Assembly (NCBI GenBank): GCA_002388005.1
Contig: DGLO01000119.1
Location: forward strand, 6,707-24,126
Direction of reading: 5' to 3'
DNA: 17,420 nt
Source of the DNA: Candidatus Neomicrothrix sp. UBA4542
GTDB taxonomy: Bacteria > Actinomycetota > Acidimicrobiia > Acidimicrobiales > Poriferisodalaceae
In this document: positions 6,955-14,632 of the stretch, piece after piece
Numbering within the stretch: the first letter of the stretch is position 1
Layout of the letters: every line of letters begins with the position of its first letter
The notes under the pieces: generated by a model
Told to the model about the DNA's origin: nothing
The model's input: the letters and a program-made list of their open reading frames with translations, nothing else
Database searches by the model: none
Made by a program: the position numbers and the translations under genes

Positions 6955-7308
6955 TCAGCCGCGTTTCAAGCGTCCGAGCCCAGATCGAAGTCCTGCCAAT
7001 ATCGCTCGACCCTTGATCGCTGGGGTGGTCGCTATACGCGTCGCTGCTCGCCCCGCAGAACGAATGTTTTCGGAGACTTCTTCTGCTGTTCCGATAACAC
7101 CTTGCAGTCGTTGAAGCTCTATATCTGCGTGGTTGACGGTTTCTCGCAAAACGTCAACTGCCGGAAGAGCGTCATCGGCGAGTCGGTCGGCGGCTGAGCG
7201 GAGCTCTCGGAGCACTGACACAAGCTGAAACAGCACCAAGAGAAGCGCCGCCATGGTGACTATCGCACACGCTGTGACGACTACTGCGACCAGGTCCCAA
7301 ACCGTCAT
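6955..7308 (-). CDS. DUF948-like membrane-anchored protein
   Basis: 117 residues of unknown function. An N-terminal transmembrane helix (about 5-31) is followed by a long predicted helical stretch with heptad-like hydrophobic spacing (about 33-90, from VLRELRSAADRLADDALPA) and a basic C-terminus (SGLGRLKRG). This one-helix anchor plus rod architecture is that of DUF948 proteins, which occur in Actinobacteria and Firmicutes, some linked to general stress. It starts with ATG two bases after the rarA stop, so it is almost certainly co-translated with it, and lies 55 bases before the next small gene. The pairing with that gene upstream of alaS is conserved in Actinobacteria by my recollection, which suggests a joint envelope-related role (inference). 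Confidence 0.75.
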   Translation of the reverse strand: MTVWDLVAVVVTACAIVTMAALLLVLFQLVSVLRELRSAADRLADDALPAVDVLRETVNHADIELQRLQGVIGTAEEVSENIRSAGRAATRIATTPAIKGRAILAGLRSGLGRLKRG

Positions 7309-7310
7309 CT

Positions 7311-8627
7311 CTAGATCTCGCTTTCTTCTACGTTTTCTTTGGCAGCACTCGGGTCTGCTCGACGATCAGCGATGTCGCTCTCGAAACCGTTCCCGCTGGG
7401 TTCGTAATATCGTGCGTCTAGCAAGTCGTCAGGAAGGTATTGCTGTTCAACCCAACCGTCGCTATTTCGATGGGGGTAGACGTAGCCGTCACCATGGCCC
7501 AAGGTTCGAGCTCCGCTGTAATGCCCGTCGCGTAGATGGATTGGAACTTGGCGCCCTCGACCCGACTGCACGTCTTCTCGAGCTCGAGAAATTGCTGTGA
7601 GTGCAGAGTTGGATTTGGGAGCTGTGGCCAAATGGATTACCGCTTGAGACAAATTCAGTTGAGCTTCGGGCAGTCCGACAAACTCAACGGCACGCGCTGC
7701 TGCATCCGCAATAAGCAACGACGTCGGGTCGGCCATCCCGATGTCCTCTGACGCGAGAATCACCATTCTCCGAGCGATGAAGCGAGCGTCCTCTCCTGCT
7801 TCCAGCATGCGCGCCAACCAATGGAGTGCTGCGTCGACGTCGGACCCCCGCATGCTTTTTATGAACGCTGACACGACGTCATAATGATCATCTTCCCCGT
7901 AACGGTGAGCTCGAGTATCGAGCGCCTGTTCCGCGTGAACGAGTTCGATTTGGGAGCCCTGTCCGCCGGCAAGAACAACCGTCATCTCTAACGCTGTGAG
8001 GGCACGCCTTGCGTCGCCATCAGCTCGACTCGCTAGATGCTGCAACGCATCTTCTGCGATTGAGGCTTGTTCATGATCGACTCCGCGAAGGAGAAGTTCG
8101 CATACCGCAGTATCCGTGAGTGCATTAAGACGGAACAGATTTGATCGAGACAGCAGAGGTGCATTGACCTCGAAATACGGGTTTTCAGTGGTGGCGCCGA
8201 TAAGAACAAGCAATCCTTCCTCTACTGAAGGCAGCAGAGCGTCCTGCTGCGCTTTGTTGAACCGATGGACCTCGTCGAGAAAGAGAATGGTGCCGATACT
8301 TCGTTCCCCTAAACGGCGGCGGGCGTCTTCAATGACTACTCGCACATCTTTTACGGATGCCGAGACGGCTGACATTGTCACGAATTCTTTTGCGGTGTGG
8401 TTAGCGATGAGACGGGCAACTGTGGTCTTGCCGGACCCTGGAGGACCCCACAAGATAAGCGAGGTCAGCCGATCAGCCTCAATAAGGGTACGGAGAGGCG
8501 CCCCTTGGCCGAGCAGCTCTTCCTGGCCGACAAGATCGTCGAGTCGGCGAGGCCGAAGGCGGGCAGCTAAAGGAGCGCGCTGTTGCAAGACGTCGTCGGC
8601 CGCGGACGCAAAGAGGTCACTCACCAC
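7311..8627 (-). CDS. rarA: RarA/MgsA-type AAA+ ATPase (replication-associated recombination protein A)
   Basis: AAA+ ATPase related to clamp loaders that acts at stalled replication forks and gaps and interacts with SSB in studied bacteria. 438 residues, typical. Walker A GPPGSGKTT (61-69), Walker B ILFLDE (114-119) with HRF following, sensor 1 in IGATTENP (143-150), and a likely arginine finger in LLSRSNLF (158-165). The C-terminal MgsA/AAA-associated tetramerisation domain holds SEDIGMADP, the KSNSA stretch and the late HLRDGHYSGARTLGHGDGY-like segment. Start is GTG at 8627 or the adjacent in-frame GTG at 8624; an AGG lies six to nine bases upstream. It is 33 bases after aspS and two bases before the DUF948-like gene. 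Confidence 0.95.
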   Translation of the reverse strand: MVSDLFASAADDVLQQRAPLAARLRPRRLDDLVGQEELLGQGAPLRTLIEADRLTSLILWGPPGSGKTTVARLIANHTAKEFVTMSAVSASVKDVRVVIEDARRRLGERSIGTILFLDEVHRFNKAQQDALLPSVEEGLLVLIGATTENPYFEVNAPLLSRSNLFRLNALTDTAVCELLLRGVDHEQASIAEDALQHLASRADGDARRALTALEMTVVLAGGQGSQIELVHAEQALDTRAHRYGEDDHYDVVSAFIKSMRGSDVDAALHWLARMLEAGEDARFIARRMVILASEDIGMADPTSLLIADAAARAVEFVGLPEAQLNLSQAVIHLATAPKSNSALTAISRAREDVQSGRGRQVPIHLRDGHYSGARTLGHGDGYVYPHRNSDGWVEQQYLPDDLLDARYYEPSGNGFESDIADRRADPSAAKENVEESEI

Positions 8628-8660
8628 AGTGAACCTAGTGGGCGGCGAACGCTTCGTCGG

Positions 8661-10403
8661 TCAGTTCGCAGGAGGCAGAAGTCTCAGACCAAGCTCGTCT
8701 AGTTGGGCTGAGTCAATTGGCGTGGGTGCTTCGGTTAAGGGGTCGGTGCCGGATTGACTTTTTGGGAACGCTATGACTTCGCGAATGTTTTCTTCGCCGA
8801 CCAGCAGGGCTACGAGTCGATCAATCCCGAAAGCAAACCCGGCGTGGGGAGGTGCTCCATAGCGAAAGGCGTCCATGAGGAACCCAAATTTTCTTTGAGA
8901 TTCTTCCTCTCCGATTCCGAGAAGGTCAAATATTTGCTGTTGGATATCTCGACTGTGGATACGGACGCTGCCGGAGCCTAATTCCCAACCATTGAGCACA
9001 AGGTCGTAAGCCTGTGACCGGACGTCGAGTAGTACCGATGGGTCTTCGCCTGATGCTGCTAGGAGTTCGAGGTCTTCGAGGTGCGGCATGGTGAAGGGGT
9101 GATGAGCCGGGACTGGATTTCCGGCATCGTCAATGTCTTCGAAAAGTGGAAAATCAATCACCCAGAGGAAGTGGAATCCGCCCTCGTTAACTGGAGGTCT
9201 GCCGAGTTCGAGCCGGAGCAATCCCAGTACATGAACTGCGCGTCTCCACTCATCGGCAACGAGATAACAGATGTCTCCGTTGCCCGCTCCCAGCTTGTCG
9301 ATTAAGCCGGCGATCTCGGCATCGCTCATGAACTTTGCGACAGGTGAGCTGACCTCGCCTGATTCTCCAACCTTGATCCACACCAAGCCTTTAGCGCCCC
9401 AGGTCTTCGCCTTATCCGTCAATTGATCCAGTTTGTTGCGACCAGTCTCCCCGCCACCTTCAACTCTTATGCCCTTGATGCACGGAGCTTTGAATGCGTT
9501 GAAGTCTGTTTCTGAAAAGATCTCGGTGAGATCAACCAGTTCGAGGTCAAATCGAATATCGGGCTTGTCGGATCCGTAGCGATTCATAGCCTCAAGCCAA
9601 GACATTTCTGGTATCGCTGACGGCTTGTGTCCGGTGATTAGTTCCGCTGCTTCGGCCACAGCCTGAGAGACAACAGCTCTTACTTCTTGGCCATCAACGA
9701 AGCTCATCTCCATATCCAACTGAGTAAATTCGAATTGGCGGTCTGCGCGGAGATCTTCATCTCTCATACATCGCGCTATTTGGTAGTAGCGGTCTATTCC
9801 TCCAACCATGCAAAGTTGTTTGAACAGCTGCGGGCTTTGTGGAAGGGCGTAAAAGTTGCCGGGGTTTAGTCTGCTGGGGACTACAAAATCGCGGGCTCCT
9901 TCAGGTGTCGAAGCTATAAGCATCGGGGTCTCGACTTCTACGAACTCTTGTGCATCCATGGCTCGCCGAATAGCTGCATTTATTAGAGCTCGACTTCTGA
10001 GGTTTCTCTGCATCCGGTCGGTGCGCAGATCCAAGTATCGATGTCGTATTCGAATGGTTTCGTCTACTTCGACCCTGCCGCTGAGCTGAAAGGGGGTCGG
10101 TTCCGCTTCAGAAAGGATCTCGACAGTGGCTTCGCCGATTTCTATGGCACCAGTGGGAAGTTCATGGTTGATGGTTTCGGGAGGTCGTTCGCGTATCGTT
10201 CCTGTCACTGCGAGCACGTATTCGCTTCGAATGTCGTGAGCGTGGTCAACGACACATTGGATTATTCCGGTGCGGTCTCGTAGGTCTACGAATGCCAGAA
10301 ATTCGCCGTGTTCTCGCCGTTTCGACACCCAACCACAGACCGTTACTGTCCTACCGATGTCATCCACAGACAGTCGCCCGCAGTAGTCAGTTCTCATTGC
10401 CAT
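8661..10403 (-). CDS. aspS: Aspartyl-tRNA synthetase (possibly non-discriminating Asp/Asn)
   Basis: Class II synthetase charging tRNA-Asp. With start ATG 10403 it has 580 residues, typical of bacterial AspRS. N-terminal OB-fold anticodon domain (from MAMRTDYCG to about 110), catalytic core with QSPQLFKQLCMVGG (189-202), motif 2 RDEDLRADRQFEFTQLDMEM (214-233), the bacterial GAD insertion (about 270-400), and motif 3 GFAFGIDRLVALL (522-534). A TTG at 10439 gives a 12-residue extension overlapping hisS, but ATG 10403 has GAGG six bases upstream and matches the family N-terminus, so I prefer it. In the anticodon domain RREHGE carries His32 (His31 in Pseudomonas numbering), a residue linked to relaxed tRNA-Asn recognition. 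It follows hisS by 25 bases. Confidence 0.97.
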   Translation of the reverse strand: MAMRTDYCGRLSVDDIGRTVTVCGWVSKRREHGEFLAFVDLRDRTGIIQCVVDHAHDIRSEYVLAVTGTIRERPPETINHELPTGAIEIGEATVEILSEAEPTPFQLSGRVEVDETIRIRHRYLDLRTDRMQRNLRSRALINAAIRRAMDAQEFVEVETPMLIASTPEGARDFVVPSRLNPGNFYALPQSPQLFKQLCMVGGIDRYYQIARCMRDEDLRADRQFEFTQLDMEMSFVDGQEVRAVVSQAVAEAAELITGHKPSAIPEMSWLEAMNRYGSDKPDIRFDLELVDLTEIFSETDFNAFKAPCIKGIRVEGGGETGRNKLDQLTDKAKTWGAKGLVWIKVGESGEVSSPVAKFMSDAEIAGLIDKLGAGNGDICYLVADEWRRAVHVLGLLRLELGRPPVNEGGFHFLWVIDFPLFEDIDDAGNPVPAHHPFTMPHLEDLELLAASGEDPSVLLDVRSQAYDLVLNGWELGSGSVRIHSRDIQQQIFDLLGIGEEESQRKFGFLMDAFRYGAPPHAGFAFGIDRLVALLVGEENIREVIAFPKSQSGTDPLTEAPTPIDSAQLDELGLRLLPPAN

Positions 10404-10428
10404 GGTCCGCCTCGCGAGTCGTAGCTCA

Positions 10429-11706
10429 TCAAGGGTCAAGCCCCAGTAGGCGCTGGACTTCCGTTAGGGTCTTCTCGCGTGGAACGACTGCCTGTTCTCC
10501 CTCGTCTTCACGCAGCATTCGTATCGCCACGGTCCGATCTGCTAGTTCCTGCTCCCCTACGATCAGCGCAATCTTGGCACCCGATCGGTCAGCGCTGCGC
10601 ATTTGACTTCGCATAGATCTACCGTCAAAAGCGCGGTCGGCCACTATCCCGTGATTTCGCAGTTGGTGGGTGAGGTCACGAGCGGAGCGACCGTCAGCGA
10701 CATCTACCACCCAGACTTGGGTGTCGGAACCGGGACTAGGGAATGACTCCTCCGCGTCACAGGCTAAGAGCAGCCGCTCAATTCCCATACCGAACCCGAT
10801 TCCGGGTGTTGGTGGTCCTCCGAGTTCTTCGATTAGACCGTTGTAGCGGCCGCCTCCGCACACGGTGTTCTGTGCCGTTTCGAGGGCCGAGCTCTGAAAC
10901 TCGAAGGTGGTGTGCGTGTAGTAATCAAGACCGCGAACGAGTGTCGGTTCGATAGCAAACGGAATGTCTAGGGAGCCCAGTCCGTCCTTCACACGATCAA
11001 AATGTTGTTCCGCGTCTGGGGTAAGAAATTCCCCGATTTTGGGGGCATCGTTGGTGACTGCTTGCGTCGCTGGTCGCTTGGAGTCGAGTACGCGGAGTGG
11101 GTGAGACTCAACCTTATCTTTGTCTTCTTCGTCGATTTCGCTCAAACGATTACTCAGGTAGCGTCGTAACGCTTCTTGGTATCGGGCTCTGGTGTCTGGG
11201 TCGCCCATGGAGTTGATGACCAATGGAACTCGTTGAAGTCCGACGCTGCGTAAGACTTCCCATGCGACAGCGATTACCTCGACATCAATATCGGGGTCAT
11301 CTGAGCCAATGCTTTCGATGCCAAACTGGTGAAACTGGCGAAACCTTCCTGCTTGCGGCGCTTCGTACCGAAAATATGGGCCCCTGTAGTACACCTTCCA
11401 AGGCACCGGAGGACGGTGCTGGGCAAAGGCTCTACAAACCGAAGCAGTCCCCTCAGGGCGCAATGCCATCGGGCGGTCGCTTCGATCGCGAAACTCGTAC
11501 ATCTCTTTGCCGACGACGTCAGTGCCTTCGCCAATGCGTGAGAAAACACCAACATCTTCAAAGATCGGTGTGTCAACCAAACAAAACCCTGCGCGGGACG
11601 CAACATCGGTGAAAACGTTGGTTACCGCTTCCCAACGCGCCGATTCCGACGGCATGAGGTCGCGTGTCCCAATTGGGGTTCGGAAGATATTTGCCTTCTT
11701 CGACAT
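10429..11706 (-). CDS. hisS: Histidyl-tRNA synthetase
   Basis: Class II synthetase charging tRNA-His; cytoplasmic homodimer. 425 residues, usual length. Landmarks: PIGTRDLMP (11-19), motif 2 region ALRPEGTASV (81-90) and YRGPYFRYEAPQAGRFRQFH (107-126), the HisRS-specific RGLDYYTHTTFEF (258-270), CGGGRYNGLIEELGG (283-297), motif 3 GIGFGMGIERLLL (302-314), and the C-terminal anticodon-binding domain (about 327-425). ATG start at 11706 has GAGGA (11717-11713) six bases upstream. Upstream lies the 112-base gap after relA, so hisS may begin its own transcription unit; no T-box features are visible. In mycobacteria a metallo-hydrolase gene and ppiB lie between rel and hisS; they are absent here. 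Confidence 0.98.
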   Translation of the reverse strand: MSKKANIFRTPIGTRDLMPSESARWEAVTNVFTDVASRAGFCLVDTPIFEDVGVFSRIGEGTDVVGKEMYEFRDRSDRPMALRPEGTASVCRAFAQHRPPVPWKVYYRGPYFRYEAPQAGRFRQFHQFGIESIGSDDPDIDVEVIAVAWEVLRSVGLQRVPLVINSMGDPDTRARYQEALRRYLSNRLSEIDEEDKDKVESHPLRVLDSKRPATQAVTNDAPKIGEFLTPDAEQHFDRVKDGLGSLDIPFAIEPTLVRGLDYYTHTTFEFQSSALETAQNTVCGGGRYNGLIEELGGPPTPGIGFGMGIERLLLACDAEESFPSPGSDTQVWVVDVADGRSARDLTHQLRNHGIVADRAFDGRSMRSQMRSADRSGAKIALIVGEQELADRTVAIRMLREDEGEQAVVPREKTLTEVQRLLGLDP

Positions 11707-11818
11707 GAATCATCCTCGGGAGCGTCGGGGGGTGAGATGAAATAGCTGCCCGATGAAGTCCCCATCGTAGATGGTTGGACCACGAACTCCCTGACTCTTA
11801 ATCGATCTATACCCGGCT
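11707..11818 (-). promoter_or_regulatory. relA-hisS spacer, possible weak promoter and leader for hisS
   Basis: One of only two gaps above 100 bases. A TATAGAT element (11811-11805) could serve as a -10; the hexamer 17 bases further upstream (GAGACC, inside relA) matches TTGACA at only three of six positions, so the promoter is weak at best. The leader contains two overlapping, mutually exclusive short stems (CCATC/GATGG and CGATG/CATCG). The hisS Shine-Dalgarno GAGGA is clear at 11717-11713. No intrinsic terminator for relA is visible. Confidence 0.25.
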
Positions 11819-14044
11819 TTATGAAGGGGGTCTCACGCTATTTGGAACGACTCGATGTGCGTCAAATACGCCGTCGATATCTCTTACGGCGGCAAGCAAT
11901 TGCTCAAGTAGGGTCGGGTCGCCCACTTCGACGTCGAACTGCAGCACCGAGACCTGGTCTTCTCCTGTGAAGGTGTGGGCGCTGGAGATGCCTAAATGAT
12001 GGTCTGAGATCACAGAAACAACGTCGGCGAGTAGGCGGTCTCGGTCAAGGGCTCGAACTTCGAAGGTTGTGTGGAACTGGCCATCGAACGCGACGTCCCA
12101 GTCGACTTCGACTTGTCGGGCTCCCGAAGCGGCGACCAATTCAACGGCGTTGGTGCAATCGTCGCGATGTACCGAAATCCCTCTGCCTTTAGTGACAAAT
12201 CCGAGAATTTCATCGCCTGGCACTGGGTTGCAGCATCCGGCTAATCGAACCAACGAATCGTCGAATCCTTCGACATGCACGCCACTGGTTCGTCGCCGTC
12301 GGGAACCACGATGCTGTGCGGGTTTAGCTGGGAGGCGCTGACCACTGTCTTGCTCCCGCAAGCCAGCAACCAAGCGTTTAGCTATCGAAGCTGCCTTCAG
12401 ATCGTCTTTCCCAACTGCTTCGAAAAGTACTTCGAGGTCGCTTCTGTTGAACTGTTCTGCTACGTGGCGGAGTTCATCGCTGTCGATGAGTAGCTGAGCT
12501 CGAAGGCCTTGCCCACGCAATGCCTCTAGCACGCGTTCTCGCCCTAGCTCCAGTACTTCTTCTCGTTCTGTGCGGGCGAACCAGTGTCTGATGCTGTTCC
12601 TGGCCTTGGGTGTGGTTGCTATCTGCAGCCAGTCGCGTGACGGGCCAGCTCCTTCATGTTTTGAGGTGAAGACTTCGACTGTGTCACCCGACTGCAATTC
12701 GCGGTCGAGCGGTACCAGTCTCCCGTCTATCTTCGCTCCGATCGTTGAATCCCCGATGTCGGTGTGGATGGCGTAGGCGAAATCAATCGGGGTTGCCAGC
12801 GTTGCCAGCGTCACGACATCACCTTTCGGGGTGAATACATATACCTCGTCTTGGTCTAAATCGACAGCGAGGGTGCGCATGAACTCCTCGGGATCATCTG
12901 TTTCGGCTTGCCAATCAACAATGCTGTTGAGCCACGCCATTTCAGCACCTGAGCCCTCAGAGGGATCCTTGTACCGCCAATGGGCTGCCACGCCATGTTC
13001 CGCTCGGCCATGCATTTCTTGAGTGCGAATTTGAACTTCGACGCTCACCCCTTCTGGTCCTACAACCGTGGTGTGTAGCGACTGATATAGGTTGAATTTT
13101 GGCATGGCGATGTAATCTTTGAAGCGCCCCGAAACTGGCTTCCATGTGCTGTGGATCGAGCCGAGAGCCCCGTAGGCGTCTCGAACGGTAGCGACAACGA
13201 CTCTGATGCCGACCAGATCAAAGATCTCGTCGAATGATCGACCCTTTACGATCATTTTTTCGTAAACGGACCAGTGATGTTTTCTGCGTCCCGTTACCTG
13301 ACCGTCGATCGACGCTTTGGCCAGTCGATCACGAATGTTCTCTAGGACCCCTTCAACATATGCGTCTTGTGCTGGAGTCCGTTCTGCTATGAGTCGGTCG
13401 ATTTCTGCGTAGCGCTTCGGATAAAGCGCAGCAAAGGCTAGGTCTTCGAGTTCGTTCCGAACTTCTTGCATGCCGAGTCGATGAGCGAGCGGGGCATAAA
13501 CATCAAGGGTCTCGCGGGCAATCTGTTCCTGTTTTGCCGGTCGCAGTGCTCCCACGGTACGCATGTTGTGTAACCGATCGGCAAGCTTGATGATCAGCAC
13601 CCGAAGGTCGCTCGCCATGGCGACGAGCATTTTGCGAAGGGTCGCTGCTTGCTGTGCCTGTTTTGTGGCAAAGCGCACTCGATCAAGTTTTGTTACTCCA
13701 TCGACGATGGCGGCGACGTCTGGCCCAAATTCGGTTTGTATCTGGATCAGTTCAACGCCCGTGTCTTCCACTGCATCATGCAGAAGAGCTGCAGCAATCG
13801 ACACGTCGTCTAGGCCCATTTCAGCCACTACTGAAGCAACCGCTACTGGGTGCAGAATGTACGGTTCCCCAGATTTTCGTCGTTGGCCTTGATGTGCCTG
13901 GTTCGCTGTTTCATAGGCCCGAACGAACAGGTCGGGGGAGCTTTTTGGCCATCGGGAGCGGAACCGGTCTACTACGCCCTGAAGTTCAGTATGAACAGGA
14001 GCGGCTGAACGGCGCCACGGCAGGACTCTGGTGACGGTAGCCAT
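11819..14044 (-). CDS. rel: Bifunctional (p)ppGpp synthetase/hydrolase, Rel family
   Basis: Makes and degrades the stringent-response alarmone (p)ppGpp in response to uncharged tRNA on ribosomes. 741 residues with the full long-RSH layout: HD hydrolase domain (HPVAVASVV 65-73, catalytic HD at 89-90, VEDT 92-95, LADRLHNMRT 154-163); synthetase domain (about 255-360) with RFKD (307-310), YQSLHTTV (320-327) and E336 in EVQIRTQEMH; TGS domain (VYVFTPKGDV from 401; TPIDFAYAIHTDIG 418-431); helical part; Cys-containing conserved domain (C604, C605, H626, C630); C-terminal ACT domain (about 658-737). The intact HD pair and basic R-x-K-D motif indicate both activities. ATG 14044 is the only sensible start; no Shine-Dalgarno is seen. 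Placed 33 bases after apt, as is usual in Actinobacteria. Confidence 0.97.
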   Translation of the reverse strand: MATVTRVLPWRRSAAPVHTELQGVVDRFRSRWPKSSPDLFVRAYETANQAHQGQRRKSGEPYILHPVAVASVVAEMGLDDVSIAAALLHDAVEDTGVELIQIQTEFGPDVAAIVDGVTKLDRVRFATKQAQQAATLRKMLVAMASDLRVLIIKLADRLHNMRTVGALRPAKQEQIARETLDVYAPLAHRLGMQEVRNELEDLAFAALYPKRYAEIDRLIAERTPAQDAYVEGVLENIRDRLAKASIDGQVTGRRKHHWSVYEKMIVKGRSFDEIFDLVGIRVVVATVRDAYGALGSIHSTWKPVSGRFKDYIAMPKFNLYQSLHTTVVGPEGVSVEVQIRTQEMHGRAEHGVAAHWRYKDPSEGSGAEMAWLNSIVDWQAETDDPEEFMRTLAVDLDQDEVYVFTPKGDVVTLATLATPIDFAYAIHTDIGDSTIGAKIDGRLVPLDRELQSGDTVEVFTSKHEGAGPSRDWLQIATTPKARNSIRHWFARTEREEVLELGRERVLEALRGQGLRAQLLIDSDELRHVAEQFNRSDLEVLFEAVGKDDLKAASIAKRLVAGLREQDSGQRLPAKPAQHRGSRRRRTSGVHVEGFDDSLVRLAGCCNPVPGDEILGFVTKGRGISVHRDDCTNAVELVAASGARQVEVDWDVAFDGQFHTTFEVRALDRDRLLADVVSVISDHHLGISSAHTFTGEDQVSVLQFDVEVGDPTLLEQLLAAVRDIDGVFDAHRVVPNSVRPPS

Positions 14045-14077
14045 TAGGAAATCGGTGGCTGGTAGCGATGCATGTAC

Positions 14078-14611
14078 CTAATAGTGAACCACGGCAGCCA
14101 CGTCTAAGGCACCTAGTTGTTCGCGGCCGTTCAAGAAATCCAATTCAATCAAAACCGTGGCACCGGCTACAACTGCCCCTGTTGAGGTCACAAGTCGAGC
14201 TGCGGCTGCCAGTGTTCCGCCAGTTGCGAGCACGTCATCAGCTAGGAGAACGCGATCTTTGGTGGTGATGGCGTTCGCTTGGATCTCTAAGGTGTCGCGG
14301 CCGTACTCCAAGCCGTAGCTTTCGGCCATCGTGTCGCCGGGCAACTTTCCGGCCTTTCGGATGGGAGAGAACCCGACACCCAAAATGCTGGCAACGGCTG
14401 GGCCGAAGAGAAACCCGCGTGACTCTATTCCCGCGACTCTGGTTATCGATGACTCTTGAAAGTTCGATGCCATCGCCTGAGTGGCAGCGGTAAATGCGGC
14501 GGGGTTAGCCAACAGGGGCGAGATGTCGCGGAAGATGACACCGGGTTGCGGGAAGTCTTTAAAGTCGGCCACAAGACTCTTAAGCGATTCGGGGTTGAAC
14601 TTGTCTTTCAT
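14078..14611 (-). CDS. apt: Adenine phosphoribosyltransferase
   Basis: Salvages adenine: adenine + PRPP gives AMP + PPi, in the cytoplasm. 177 residues, normal for the family. Type I PRTase landmarks: FPQPGVIFRDISPLL (20-34), GIESRGFLFGPAVA (61-74), flexible loop RKAGKLPGDT (85-94), YGLEYGRDTLEI (99-110) and the PRPP-binding loop VLLADDVLATGGTL (121-134). The ATG at 14611 is 21 bases after secF with only a weak ribosome-binding site (AGG about 11 bases upstream). The secF-apt-rel order is a known actinobacterial arrangement that places purine salvage beside (p)ppGpp metabolism. Confidence 0.97.
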   Translation of the reverse strand: MKDKFNPESLKSLVADFKDFPQPGVIFRDISPLLANPAAFTAATQAMASNFQESSITRVAGIESRGFLFGPAVASILGVGFSPIRKAGKLPGDTMAESYGLEYGRDTLEIQANAITTKDRVLLADDVLATGGTLAAAARLVTSTGAVVAGATVLIELDFLNGREQLGALDVAAVVHY

Positions 14612-14632
14612 TCCAGAATGCGCCTGACGCCC

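Noticed and set aside
11707..11818. T-box riboswitch before hisS, aspS or alaS
   Set aside because: The spacers are 112, 25 and 45 bases, too short for a T-box, and no T-box sequence or terminator stem is visible.
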